In this document: one piece after another, positions 47,001 through 58,727 of the stretch | Numbering within the stretch: the first letter of the stretch is position 1 | How the letters are laid out: each line of letters starts with the position of its first letter | Assembly (NCBI GenBank): GCA_025738555.1 | Contig: JAOVFP010000015.1 | Coordinates: 3,534,001-3,598,000 of the forward strand | Origin: Cyathus striatus | Lineage: Eukaryota; Basidiomycota; Agaricomycetes; Agaricales; Nidulariaceae | Direction: 5' to 3' | DNA: 64,000 bases | The notes under the pieces: model-generated | Databases searched by the model: none | The model's input: only the letters and a program-made list of their open reading frames with translations | What the model was told of the DNA's origin: nothing | Made by a program: the position numbers and the translations under genes

Positions 47001-47943
47001 ATTGGACCACTGTAGTCAGGCGTTTACGCTTAGTTGGCGGTGGAATTACGATTCGAAGTGGTTGGTCATCTTCAGAACTTGAACTCGAAGCGTTTGAAAG
47101 CTTGTAATGGATAATTTAACAATTAAAGAACATATAGCCGTTATCACTTACTTCTGAAGCACCGGACCTATATTTCATTTGGGTGGTGGACGCGGAGGTC
47201 TTTTGCTTTTTGTCTACACCCAATTAGACAAGAGTATGGATAAGTGGTTTGTACACTCGCCAGCTTTTTGTGTTTCTTTTCCTCTTTCTTCTTTCCCTTA
47301 CGACGGTTGTCTTTCGCCAATTGTTTTGCGAAGTATCGTTTTTCCGCCTCTTAAAGCTAGAATGAACACGATGTAAAAACCCCTAAGATGCAGGGAAATA
47401 CTCAACGAATCCAGTCATCTTTGGCTTCTACAACATAGCCAATTTGATAATCTTCGTTGTCCACACCAATATGTTCCCAAAAGCTTCGGAGAAGTCGTTC
47501 ACATTCTGTTAGATTAGCTTCCGGCTCCCAACTGTTAGACCAAGTATCAGACAAGTAGAATGGATTAAGACAGCGACTTGCGTATTGGCATCGGAATCAT
47601 AACCCTCCCACTAGTCTCGCCAATCAGTAAGTGACCTTAAGATAAATTCTTTCCCTAACCTTAACATAGTACTCCTAGATTACATACGAGTTAACTGGCT
47701 AAGAAAATGGATGTAGAAACACTTATTGAATACTTACCCACACAGCTGGTTGCTCCTTATATTTCCTCTTCCGTTTTCCCTTCTTATCTTCATCGTCATC
47801 AGCATTCACAACCCTGGCCTTTGTTATAACCTCTGAAAATAAGGAGGGAATATGAGCAATGGTATACCTCTGAGGTACAAAGTCACAGGTTACCGACCAA
47901 CAACGAAGGTTTCCTCTTCGCTAACTGCTTTTTTTTTCGCCAT
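44041..47943 (-). CDS. Chromodomain nuclear protein with conserved C-terminal half
   Basis: The start at 47943 gives MAKKKAVSEEETFVV. The next exons build a chromodomain: VITKARVVNADDDEDKKGKR, EQPAVW, EYYVK, WEGYDSDANT, then WEPEANLTECERLLRSFWEH. The aromatic cage positions (F/Y in ETFVV, W and Y in WEGY) are present, so binding to methylated histone H3 is likely. A Lys-rich NLS-like segment (KDNRRKGKKKEKKHKK) and a long Ser/Pro-rich middle follow (46100-47150). The C-terminal half is conserved in homologues I recall from mushrooms but has no domain name I know: VRVVFVHVGALRTLHKLPGL, CPEIWGIREIYPCGGIVTF, then WECYILPSALGMAAKLACGE and WVAAQDFDFKDDFFRKSALM, stop TAA 44041-44043. One intron uses a GC donor (AAT AC then GCAAGT, near 47580). 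Exon edges in the middle are approximate. Confidence 0.75.
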
Positions 47944-48431
47944 AAAGTGATAGATTCGCGCTTCAGTTAATTAAATCTCTGTATATCAATAGGTGATAGG
48001 TGGATTAGAGAAAATAACTCAGAGTAAACACTAATAAGTTCAGCTGAGTACTCGGCACTGATACGTTCGCACTATTAATCGCGTCGTTTAAACAGTGACA
48101 TTGCGATGCAGTAAATAATGTTACTTAATAAATGTTACCCCATTCTTTGGTTTATGTCACGTGGTTTAAAGCCTGTAAAGCTTATGTAATATACATACTG
48201 GACAGACTCTTTGGACAAGTTGAAATTGCAGCCATGTAAGTACATAGGTAAGTTTGAACTTATTACTTTTTTTATAATGACTCTTAGAGCTTGAACGGTT
48301 GAACCTGGGCCTGAGGCTTGAAGCTCGTTGCCTGAGGTCTGAAGCCTACACAGATATTAATCCGATTATACATGCTTAGAGCATCCATACGTCCAATGTA
48401 CTTACGTCAGATGTTAATATCATATTATCGG
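47944..48431 (-). promoter_or_regulatory. Upstream region of the chromodomain gene
   Basis: 488 bp between tandem genes. It contains a short imperfect repeat of CCTGAGGCTTGAAG / CCTGAGGTCTGAAG (48308-48348). No core promoter motif is assigned. Confidence 0.35.
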
Positions 48432-51400
48432 TCACCATGCAACTACTTCCACAAGGCGATTGGCAAACTGTTCCATCCCAATAATTCGAAACATCCCATT
48501 GCGCCCCCACTCACTGTCTTCTCCAAATTCACGGCGCCAGGAACGACCTATTAATCGCTGTAAGAGTATATTTAGCGTATGACAGGACAGTTTAACTCAC
48601 TTAGCCCATCTTCCCATGCGTATAATTCAACTTTCCAGCCCCTTCGTAAAGCAGTTCTTACGGGACCCAGGAAACCATCCTCGTTAAATTGGCCAACGTT
48701 TCCATCTCCAGTCGCCAAAATAATGGTGGAACCATCTGGAACCTCATCTGTAGCAGCTAATGCCTGATGCAGTTTAAGCTGTAGCAATTCGTCTACGCCT
48801 TGTTCTCGATATTTAATGCGGGTCGTCCCTCTGGCACCAATGGTGCCGCGGCTGACCACAGCAGCGTTCGTATTGATATTATTATTAAGATCTGTCGCTG
48901 TGTAGAACGGGTGGAGATCAGAGTTCGTGGCAAGACTGGCGGTTGCAGATATGTGATTCTCATTACTACTGTTTGAAAATTTCCGTTTATGGCCTAACTG
49001 GCCGCTATTGCCAGCCATGCTTACAGGAGTGGCATTAAAATTGTTCCCAGAGGCACTGTTACTTTTATTGTGCCTGGAACCTCCCCTTTCGCGATCCATG
49101 CCATCGCCTAAAATAAAATATAAATATATCATCCAGCGAAATGAAACGTACATAGATAACTGACCTAAATCAGGCACTCTGAGATAAACCCTAACTTCGT
49201 AACCTAAACGTTCGATACCGTCCATAGGTTGATACAGCGGGCTTGAAGTGACAAGAACCCTCCGATTGATGGGACGACCGCGTTCAAGGATGAGTGTTAA
49301 TGCCGCATGCCATAAGTGTCTTACAGGCTTCTTGGACTTGCGATGCAAAGTAGTGTTTATCCCTCTTTCTATTTTTTCATCTCCATCTGAATTTGATTTT
49401 TTGATTTTCATATTTTCTCTCTGTGCCCTTTCGCGATTATTCGCAACTACGTTAGTGGTTAGAATGGAGTTGAACGGTAAAGAAGGTGGAAGTGTGCCTT
49501 TCGCGCTAGCTGTAGCAAAAGAAGGTAGCGGGATGAGTGGAAAATGTGCATCGGTGGTTTCCTCGACACATAGCAAAGGACTCGAATGATTATGGCTTGC
49601 TAAATTGCGCACTGGGACATCATCCCCTGATGCAGATGTTAGGGAACATGCATTTGATTTGGCCTCTTTCACTCTTGATGGGGGATACCGTTTAAGATGT
49701 GATAATAACCCAATAAGAATATTCGAACTGTAAAATGTATCAGCGATGGAAGTGAGAAAATATTTTTACATACTGATCAATAAAGACGTGAATGAGTGTG
49801 TCATCTTTCGTTGGAGGTGGCCCACGGGGATCTAAATCGTTTTCATCTGTCTCAAATGAGTCCTTGCAGTTGTTGGCATTGGTGTGCCTTCTTTTGGAAT
49901 CTGACCTCTCAGTAACATTTCCAAGTCGTTTAATAATAATTTCAAGTTTAGATCTGTCCTCAGGGAAAACGTCTTGCAATTTTCGCGCCAACTCCTGTAG
50001 ACGCTCTCTTTTCGGCCTTGGGGTATCTTCATCCAAACCTTCTTGCGGAAGTTCAGCATTTTTACCCCTTGCTTTCCCTTTCTCTCTTCGTAATCTACCC
50101 ATCTTCGACTGTCCTTGATATGGAGAGTTAAATGATGGCATTGAAGAAGATTTTAGATTCATCTGAGGATTGGAATTACCTAAATGACCTGACAGACTTA
50201 AATATCCTTCTTCCAGTTGCTTCCTAGGAGTGTCGTCTTTAGATGGGTCATCATCGTCGTCGTCATCGTTGTCATTGTCGCCATCTGTCGTTGTGGTTTG
50301 AAGCCCAGAATTGGCTACAGGAGTCACACTTCCAAGTGGAGTGGTGCTAGCCAACGTTGACGGGGCTGACTTCGGAAGTCGCTTTCTCCGTCGCTTGCGT
50401 CTGGGTTCTACAACAATGAAATGTTATTCAACTGAAATCAGTTGGCAATGGTTTAATAACCAACAAAAAGGGGATAGGGAATGGCAACAGTAGTAATAGA
50501 AAATGTGGACAGGTACCGAAAGTAAAGATGAACCTACTTACCAATTACATGTTTCCATTTACTATCTCCAATGCCACTTCCCGACTCACGCTGTACCATC
50601 CACTTAGCTCGTTCTGCAGCTATAAAGCTTAGAGCCTCGTCCAGGTACCCAAGGGAAGGTTGTGATTCGTTCGTTGGTGCAGTTCCAGATAATTCGTGTA
50701 GATACACGGGTGTCTCATACTGAGATAGTTGATGTTCATGGAAATGGCCCCCATGATGAATGGGTCGAAATGTTGTTGGATCAATGAAAAATGGCTCCTC
50801 GTTTAACAAATCAGATAATTGGCTGGATATCTGATTTTCGACCTGGTCGAACAAAGCGAGGCTCGAGGAAAGTAGGGGATCCGTACAATCTTGTGGAATT
50901 CCTATTAATCTGGAAACGGGGGCGATAGGGGATTTATTAGGCTCCTCCTGGAAGGAATGTGAGACAAGTGCGTGACGAGGCGAATTTGATGGTACAGGAG
51001 AAGGGTCGATATCTACTACTGGATCAGGAGAGATATCAAATGATGATATTGGCGAGGACACATTCAAATTTTCGATATATGCATCCCTCTCAGGTTCAGA
51101 CAGGACTTCCAGCGAGGGAGATATTCCAGAACCAGGACTAAGAGTACTATGTTCAATGTGCAATCGGGGCATGTCTGATGGTGACATTTCGGATTCATTT
51201 GGAAGTTGATACGATATGAGAGAAAGAGAAGATGCAGTATTCGGATAGGGAAAACCCGAAGAACCCCCAACAGAATTTGATAACCTTGAGTCGGCATGAG
51301 AATACGATGACGACTGCGAACATGACAATGAAATGGGCTGCACGATTCGTGCTCGAGTAGAGAATGAAGAAGGGGTAGTAAGTTCATTAGCGTAAGAAAT

Positions 51401-52435
51401 AAAATCCCTTTCTGAACTTGGAGGGTCGATATCTTCATTATATGACCTTGTAGATTCCATTTGAGAGCCTTTCGATATAACAGAGACTTCGCGAGGCGTT
51501 ACCGCCTGGTCATCGTCTTGGATATCGAGGTTGATATCAATATCATCTCGCGAGATCGATGAAGACTCCGCAGAATTCATATCACGATTAAAAGAGGCAG
51601 AAACGAAGGGCACCTCTTGAACCTGCTCTGCCGAATCGTCAGCCTCGAGGGTTACTGACTCAACCCTTGTTTCACCACCATCTAATTCCGAAGCAATCTC
51701 AATTGTACGACTACCCTCGGAATCCGGAGAAGGAACGGAAGGACATGATTCTTCTTCCTCTCGCTCGTCTTCCACAAAAGGGCCAGCTGACTCTGCGCTT
51801 AAACCTCTACTGCCAACACCGAGCTCAGATTCCAAGTAACTAGCGATACGAGGCTGGTTCCACACAGTCGATTCAAGTTCTTCAATATCTGGTTCTCTTG
51901 CAGAGCTACGAGTAGGAGCAAGTGTTGAGCGGTCGAAGTTGAAGGAGGTAGAAGTGGAGACGTGGTCAGGAGATGGAGGAGAAGATGGAAGCAGATAAAC
52001 AGGGTTCGAGTAATCGCCTTCTATATGTGAAGAGGATTGCACCGAGACTGATGTATCGCGAGCAATAAGTTTGGGATGTAAGTTATTAGAGTCGTCGGGC
52101 AGTTGCCTGGTATAAATACTTCCGGAACTAGCTGTTTGAAAATGAGGGCCATAGATACGTGCATCGGTAAATTCAGACAATCCATAGGTATGATCTGTTC
52201 CTGTATCGCTACGCCGGCCGTAAGTTATAGATGAAGAAGAAGACGAGTGATGATACGCGGGAATCCTGAGTTGAGGTTGAAAATGATTCCAAGCACGGAG
52301 AACAGTGGTGAAGGCTCCCAAGTCAGGCTGCTCGTCAGATGTTGGCTCTGACAATGCGGTGGAGTTTGAGAATGGACTAAACTCGGGGGGAGTGCGGGGA
52401 GTAGAAGCATTAGTGGACGGTGTTTGGTTGTTCAT
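48432..52435 (-). CDS. NYN-domain (PIN-like ribonuclease fold) protein with long disordered N-terminus
   Basis: The first 633 residues (52435 down to about 50537) are Ser/Pro/Glu-rich and disordered, starting MNNQTPSTNASTPRTPPEFS. A basic stretch (PRRKRRRKRLPK) and an Asp run come next. The NYN domain begins TLIHVFIDHSNILIGLL, its two halves joined across the intron at about 49680-49775. It continues RRVLVTSSPLYQPMDGIERL, GYEVRVYLRVPDLG, EQGVDELLQLKLHQALAATD, TIILATGDGNVGQFNEDGFL and RRGWKVELYAWEDGLS. The last exon gives RSWRREFGEDSEWGRNGMF and EQFANRLVEVVAW, stop TGA 48432-48434. Acidic residues expected in the active site (FID, VDELL, TGDGN) are present. It is probably an RNA-cleaving or RNA-binding regulator. 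The closest described relatives are the NYN/LabA-like and MARF1-type proteins. Confidence 0.85.
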
Positions 52436-52923
52436 GTCCGGTGTTTAGATAGATATGCAAGGTGAATTGTGAACTAAAGGTGGGGATTGAAAAACAAGAT
52501 ATGACGTAAAATATAACTTTGTCATACGTACGCTGAGCGGTTAGTAAAATGCAGAATGGAAAGAGAGAATACGATAAAATGATAGGAGTGAGAGAGAAAG
52601 TCAGGCAAAGGAGAGAAGGGAGTTGAAACGAGAGAAGTTAGCAGGAATGAAGCAGATATTAAGTACAAGCGCTCTGTAAAAGCGTGGATTTCGTTTGGCA
52701 TTTATGTAGTATCATTTAGTCTGAGCCCTTTATGCTATCACGTGTTTTGAAACCAATTTATGAATAACATGAACTAAATGTGTAGAACAGTGCGAGTACT
52801 AAATTATGTACGCGAAGCAAAGTACAGAAATCGTGGGTCGTATCGTAAGCGGCCATATGAAGAGAAATAGTCAAGGTATGTGTACGCGTTCATCGTGAAC
52901 CGGTATCCCAACTACTGTCCAGA
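52436..52923 (-). promoter_or_regulatory. Upstream region of the NYN gene and YPT7 3' flank
   Basis: 488 bp. It contains A/G-rich sequence at 52550-52640 next to the NYN gene. No specific element is claimed. Confidence 0.35.
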
Positions 52924-53867
52924 TTAGCAGTTGCAGCCATAGTTCTGTGAGCTTTCAGAGTCCAACTGAATGGGATCGGGATAGTCGACATATCTGTCGC
53001 CAGTCGTAGTTAGCTTTATTCTACTTCAGTAAAGTCAAATGACTAACAATTGTTCCTCAGCTTCTTGTTGGAGTGCATTCTTGGCCACTGTCTGGAACGC
53101 CTGCTCAACATTGATAGCCTCCTTCGCAGAGGTCTCAAAATAGGGAATATTGCCTTTGGATTGGCACCAGGTCATCGCACGTTTCTGAGTAACCTGCTAC
53201 AGCATCAGAAATATGCCGGAATAACAAAAATAAAACAAAGGAAGCATACCTGTCTCTTTCCCTCCTCTACATCAATCTTGTTTCCAAGCACAACAAATGG
53301 GAAGTTCTCCGGGTCGTGAGGACTCGCTTGAATCAAGAATTCATCTCTCCAGCTATCGAGAGTCTCAAAAGACTTTGCGCTGTTAACGTCGTACACGAGC
53401 ACGCAACAATCTGCACCACGGTAAAACGCGACTCCCAGAGACTGGAAACGCTCTTGACCGGCAGTGTCCCAAAGCTATACATATGGTATGAGGTTGGATG
53501 AGGACGCGAACGAAGCCACAGCGGGACACAGACCTGCATTGTGACGAGACGGTCATCGACCATGACCTCTTTGGTGAGACTGTAGGTAAGCGAGGTGTCA
53601 GTAGGAAGGATACTTGATGCTTGCTGAAGAAAACGCATACAAGTCTGCGCCGATTGTGGCTTTATACTGATTGCTGAACCGCTTGTTGACATATTGATTC
53701 ATAAGAGAGGTCTTGCCAACACTGAAGAGGCGAGAAGTGAGAAAGAAGGATGAGGGACGGAAGAAGGAAGCAAACCCGCTATCGCCAAGAATGATGACCT
53801 AGGAGAGGAATGAGAAAGAGAAGAGATGTGGAAGAGAAGGATGTACCTTGAGAAGAACGCGACCCAT
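52924..53867 (-). CDS. YPT7: Rab7-type GTPase Ypt7
   Basis: Ypt7 controls fusion of late endosomes and autophagosomes with the vacuole. The start at 53867 gives MGRVLLK; after an intron [20 protein letters not shown] (P-loop) follows. Further exons give [20 protein letters not shown] (switch I), [20 protein letters not shown] (switch II), [39 protein letters not shown] (NKxD), [18 protein letters not shown] and the C-terminal CNC prenylation motif, stop TAA at 52924-52926. The CxC end gives double geranylgeranylation. The RabF and Rab7-specific residues (e.g. [15 protein letters not shown]) separate it from Ypt1/Ypt6. Several introns of about 50-60 bp. Confidence 0.96.
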
Positions 53868-54113
53868 GGTAGACAGCGAGGATATAAGGGAGGGGGTCGA
53901 GGAATGGAATGGGGAGAGTGGTGAGGATGTCGAAGGAGTGAGTAAGATAGGTTTATGTAGAAGCAAGAGGATTGTAATAGTAATTGCAGAATCCAATAAC
54001 CCATGCCTCCTGACCAGTTTAAACTCCGATCACTCACACTACTTACTCTGAGTCTGTATTCTTTCGTCCTCGCCGCATCGACCGCATCTCTCTTCTCTGT
54101 CATTGTCAATACC
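53868..54113. promoter_or_regulatory. Bidirectional promoter YPT7 / ATG16
   Basis: 246 bp separate the two divergent start codons. A GA-rich half faces YPT7 and a CT-rich half faces ATG16. No TATA box stands out on either side. Confidence 0.5.
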
Positions 54114-55114
54114 ATGGCTGCCCCTCCCTGGCAGGAGCTTCTACGCATTCGTCTCGTCGAGCGCAATGCGAAGGAATCTGCATTCGCGCCCGTCATTGAG
54201 CAATGTGTGTTTCTATTCCAATTTATATCACCTTTCCTCTCATCCCCTACTTTCTTTTTTCGAAGATCGCAGGTTGGCACAGCAAACAAAACTCCTCAAG
54301 GAAAGGAATGCCTCGCTCCTCCGCGCTGTTGGATCTGTAAAGTCGAATCCAAACAGCTCCACCGTTCTGGTTCCCACTTCTGGCGAAGAGTGCGTCCCTA
54401 GATTCGTCTCCTTCACAATTCGAATCGAACCTCCTTCCTACCGCCCAGCAATCCCGTTAGAGCTGCGTATCTCGTCTCATTAGAATCTCAAATATCATCT
54501 CTGCGCGACGAGCTAGCAACCGTCTACAAAACCCAAGGACAGAATGCACAGCGCCTCTTGTCTATGAATGAGACTCTGCGCGAAAAGGAGGAGCTTTCGC
54601 GTATTGATGCAGAAAATCTAAGAAATGCAAGAGAGGAACTCGCTACTCTAAAGCGAAAGGTTACCCAGCATGCCGAATTAATGGCAGAGAAAGATCACGC
54701 GCTCGAGGTTCGTCATTCTCAAGTACGGAACTTTGCTCGATATTCATATAACGTTACTTTCAGGTACTTCACGACGAAATCAGTACTTTGCAATTAGAGC
54801 TAGGTCAGATTGAAGAGCGCAATCAAACATTATCTAAGGATAATGCCAAACTTCTACAGCGTTGGCTTGATGCAAAGCAGACCGAAGCTAACAAGATGAA
54901 TGAAGCCAATGAGTTTTATGAGAATATGCGTTCTAGACATCAAGCTGTTCTCAGCTGGCGCGATGATTCCAAGGATTTAAGATTGCAATCGAACGGAGAT
55001 AATGCATCTATGTCGGGAAACGGGGAGAGGATTCCCGACAGTCGTCAGATGATGACGACGAATGGGACGCCATCTCCTCCACCCAAGAACATGGATCTGA
55101 CACCGAATGGTTGA
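54114..55114 (+). CDS. ATG16: Autophagy protein Atg16
   Basis: Atg16 dimerises through a coiled coil and ties the Atg12-Atg5 conjugate to the forming autophagosome for Atg8 lipidation. The start at 54114 gives MAAPPWQELLRIRLVERNAK, the Atg5-binding helix. An intron near 54203-54264 leads to YRRLAQQTKLLKERNASLLR, and another near 54398-54450 to AAYLVSLESQISSLRDELAT. The coiled coil continues (SMNETLREKEELSRIDAENL). After an intron near 54711-54763 come STLQLELGQIEERNQTLSKD and NAKLLQRWLDAKQTEANKMN, then EANEFYENM, the conserved end of the fungal Atg16 domain. A Ser/Pro/Asn-rich tail follows to TGA at 55112-55114. No WD40 repeats, as in yeast and unlike animals. Divergent from YPT7. Confidence 0.93.
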
Positions 55115-55578
55115 TCATTGACGATTAAAAGAACTGCACTAAGTCAATTCATTTGCTACATTCATATACCCACCTATTTTCTGATATCCTTGTTTGCTAC
55201 TTTCACATACTGTTATATTTCCTCGCTAATTTGCAATGCTATCATACACTCCTTTCCTTTCCGAACGTTTTGCTGCTCGTTCAATGATAACATTGAGTAA
55301 GGAATAAATGAAAAAATTGATGATAGTTGAATACTGAATCACAGGAAGTAACTTCAGATACATATGTGTAAAAGGAATAAGTGATGAAAGGATGAACAAA
55401 AGGAACTGAAAAGTTATAGAAACCAGATCGACGTTGCAAAAAAAAAAGGTTACTAAGGCATCGTGAAGTCAGTACGCTATGCGCGATAAACAAGATGCGT
55501 TACGATTATTTGCAAATGAATGACGGGTGGCTTCAAGCAGCCCTTGAAGAGGTCAAGAAAACGGAATTGTGTGAGTAA
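55115..55578. other. Convergent 3' intergenic region ATG16 / PUB1-like
   Basis: 464 bp, AT-rich, with a poly-A run at 55439-55447. No gene seen. Confidence 0.5.
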
Positions 55579-57089
55579 TTACTGAGGGCCTTGCATCTGA
55601 GCATCAGGGGCACTTTGCTGGCCGGTAGCTTGTTGGCCATAGTAACCTAGCAATAAAGTAAGAAATACAATTTGGAAACAGTTATTCAACACGCACCACC
55701 CCAATAATTAGAGTAGTATGAGCTGGGATCAGCGCTCCCCCACTGAGCTTGACCTGCTTGACCAGCCGAAGCTGCTGGGTCTGCACCGGGCTGTTGACTT
55801 CCAGCAGCAAGAGGCATTCCGGCAGCGCTCGCATTAGCGGGTTGCGGCATACCGGGAGACCCAGGTCCAGGAGCACCAGGCGTCGCACCAGCTTGAGCGG
55901 GAAATCCGGCATAGCCCCCGAATGCGTACTGGCCGTATGTATTCGGTTGAGGCATTCCGTACATTGGCTTCACGGATTATCAGTATCTGACAGAAAGTTG
56001 AGGAAAAAATGATTTGCAACATACCACGTTTCCATATGGTGCAGTAGCGGTGGTGGGACTAATAGGTCCAGGCTGAGCAGTAGTGCCGTCTGCTCTATCC
56101 TTTCCCCAGCTGCATTTAATGGGACGTCCATGCACCATTTGACCTTGAAGTTGAACGATGGCCATGGCAGCGTGCTCGTGGGTATCTAGCTTCACAAATG
56201 CGAATCCACGGTCAGCTTGCATACGAATCTCGGAAAGATAGCCAATGGACTGAAACAGGGGAATAAGGTCGGCTTGAGTACAATAGGGTACCAAATTGCC
56301 GACATAAACAGTTGTGTTATACGCGGGGGTTTGTTGTACAACGGATTCATAGGAAAGAGGTCCACCTTGGAAGTTGATGGGTGCTGGAGCTCCGCCAGCG
56401 CCCACAGGACGAGGGGAAGCGGCAGCGGGGGCAGGAGCACCCTGCGTTTTCTGATTAGCCCAATTGACACGAATCGCTCGGGAGCCCAGCCATTCGCCAT
56501 TCATGGTGGCGATTGCTTGTTCAGCATCTGTTTTGTCGCGGAAAGCAAGGAAGCCATAGCCACGGGACTTTCCAGAGTTCATATCCCACATAACACGAGC
56601 ATCTGACATAGTACCGAATGCACTAAATGCCTTGGCAAGTACTTCATCGTTGACTTCGGGACTAAGATCGCCAACGAAGACATGATAGTGACCAGTCGTG
56701 TCCTCTTTATTCTGTTGACCTTGATAGGCCCAATTAACACGAATCTCGGTATCAAAAATCTTGCGGCCATTAAGAGTCTGGAGAGCGGTCTCTGCGGCGC
56801 GCATGTCGATATACTCTACGAAACCATAATTTAGCCCCCCGTGCTGATAATTACGGTCGGGAATGATTTTGACGTGCTGTACAGGACCAGCGACAGCAAA
56901 TATCTCAGTAAGCATGTATTCTGTGACACGGGGGCTCAAGTTTCCGACGTAAAGATGAGCGCGCCTCTAATATTTGAAATGGATGGATGAGAGTGTTAAG
57001 ATTAGGGAGATCAATGAAAGAAAGGAAAGATATAACATGTAGAGACGAACCGGAGCCTCAGCCGGACCACCCATACCCATTGGATTCAT
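55579..57089 (-). CDS. PUB1: Three-RRM RNA-binding protein, Pub1/TIA-1 family
   Basis: This poly(U)/AU-rich mRNA-binding protein acts in mRNA stability and stress granules. The start at 57089 gives MNPMGMGGPAEAPVR. RRM1 has RNP2 LYVGNLSPRV and RNP1 LNYGFVEYIDM. RRM2 has RNP2 HVFVGDLSPEV and RNP1 KSRGYGFLAFRDK. A Pro/Ala-rich linker leads to RRM3 with RNP2 TVYVGNLVPYC and RNP1 ADRGFAFVKLDTH. The C-terminus is a Gly/Pro/Gln/Tyr-rich prion-like tail (PMYGMPQPNTYGQYAFGGY onwards, then YYGQQATGQQSAPDAQMQGP), ending at TAA 55579-55581. Three introns lie near 56975-57035, 55975-56025 and 55648-55695. The RRM order and low-complexity tail fit Pub1/TIA-1. Nam8 and Ngr1 are less likely given the RRM spacing. 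Confidence 0.92.
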
Positions 57090-57678
57090 GATTGAGAAAG
57101 ATGAAGAAAAGGATAGCTGAGAGGAAATGAGAAATGAAGTGCGTTGGGCAATGTGACTGCTTACGAAAGACAGGAAACAGCAGACAGTATATATATGATA
57201 TACAAGTCCGTCAGAGAGAGAAATAGATGAGAGAGAGAGGAGAGAGAGGAAAGAAGAAAAGAGAAGAGCCGGGAGACTGAGACAGAGAGACTAGATGGCA
57301 GTCAAGAGCAAAGGAATCAACCTTGCTGCTCGTGGGACTTTTCTCCATCAAATCCAGATTGCAAATTATCCAAATTCAATTACTTATGCTAAACGACAAA
57401 AATATTTCATTTTAGATGTCTTCTAAGCCTAAGTGAGGGTAACAATAATTCTATTTTCATGGCTCTCTGAATACTGATAGATCATACTTATTCCTGAACT
57501 CGTTGGACCCACTTGCCTATTATTAAATGACACTCTTGCCACCTCGGAAATCGCACATTGTACGCACATAATTGGTCGAGCCGACTGGTCACTGGTGCCA
57601 GCACGCTCGATGTTAGTCTCGTACCAAGAACGTCCACGGCTACGCGAGTGGACGGTGGGTTTTGGCAGGGCAGTAGTC
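57090..57678 (-). promoter_or_regulatory. Upstream region of the PUB1-like gene
   Basis: No ORF is supported. The 57212-57290 part is a GA-rich tract (CT-rich on the transcribed strand), which fits a long pyrimidine-rich 5' leader of a highly expressed gene. An AT-rich stretch follows to 57560. Confidence 0.45.
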
Positions 57679-57834
57679 GCGGTCAAAGTTGAGCTGCAAC
57701 TTTTGCAGCTGCAGCTGCAGGTGGCTGTGTGTTGCCATAAACGGTCGACGCGCGTGAATTTGAAACTCAGACAGTGACAGCTTGTGACCGGTCGCAGAAG
57801 TGATGCCACCTCACGCTCCATTTTGGCATCGTTT

Positions 57835-58079
57835 CAGGCTCCTAAAACCTGCCTCTCGTTGCGGTAGGGGGGGCCCCATCCTAGTAGTGTATGTAATAAT
57901 GATGTGTAAGAACAAACAAAACCAAAGTCAACTCTCCCCTCTCACTCTCGTTGAGGAGGGGAGAGTTGTGTTTGGTTCTTTGTTTGTACATAGAGATATT
58001 ACACATCAATGATGACTACTACTGATACTAGGATGGGGCCCCCCTCAACGAGAGTCGAGCGGCAGGTTTTAGGAGCCTG
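57835..58079. mobile_element. 245-bp foldback MITE with 9-bp target duplication
   Basis: Almost the whole element is one inverted repeat centred near 57955. It starts CAGGCTCCTAAAACC and ends with the inverted GGTTTTAGGAGCCTG. The 9-bp GCATCGTTT flanks it directly at 57826-57834 and 58080-58088. Inner stems (CAACTCTCCCCT with AGGGGAGAGTTG) continue the pairing, so transcripts would fold into a long hairpin. Its ends match those of the 1.35-kb element at 14875. Confidence 0.88.
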
Positions 58080-58727
58080 GCATCGTTTACGGTCTTTCCA
58101 CCAATTATAGCCTGTTTCCCCTTTCGTTATACCCACGTGATCTCTTCCATTGAGGTAGCGTGTTTCACTTGCAGCAACTAGACCGGAGGGCCGGTTGTCC
58201 TATCCTGGGAACGAGATCACGCTATCGTCATATGACTTGCGTGGCCTATCTTGTTGATAGGACGACCGGTCAAACTGATCGGGGTTTAAACGTAGCGTTC
58301 CTTACGAACATTCAATCCTCCGTCCTCCTGTACAATCTATACTCATATACCTTAAACTAATTAAATGTAGCTATTGGAACATTATAAGAGTCTTGTTGTG
58401 TTATTTATTCCCTGACATAGTGTGATTTTATAGTATTGTTGTTGTACTTTACCTTGGCTTTACCATAGCTTGCTATGCTAGTTTTCATGCCCTTTCTCTA
58501 AATTTTTCACAAGATTAGATATATTATAGTATAACCTAGTTAATATGTACACCAAATCTAAGAAGAGGAAGAAGGACCAAGGGAGACCACATATATCTGC
58601 GGGATAAGGAATGCTATGTTTAAAACCTGACCAGTTTGACTGGACTGTCTTCAACGAGATACCTCATGCTAGTCATGTGACGATAAGCGTGATCTTGGCA
58701 AACGATGGTTCAGCTTCTGGACTAGCA

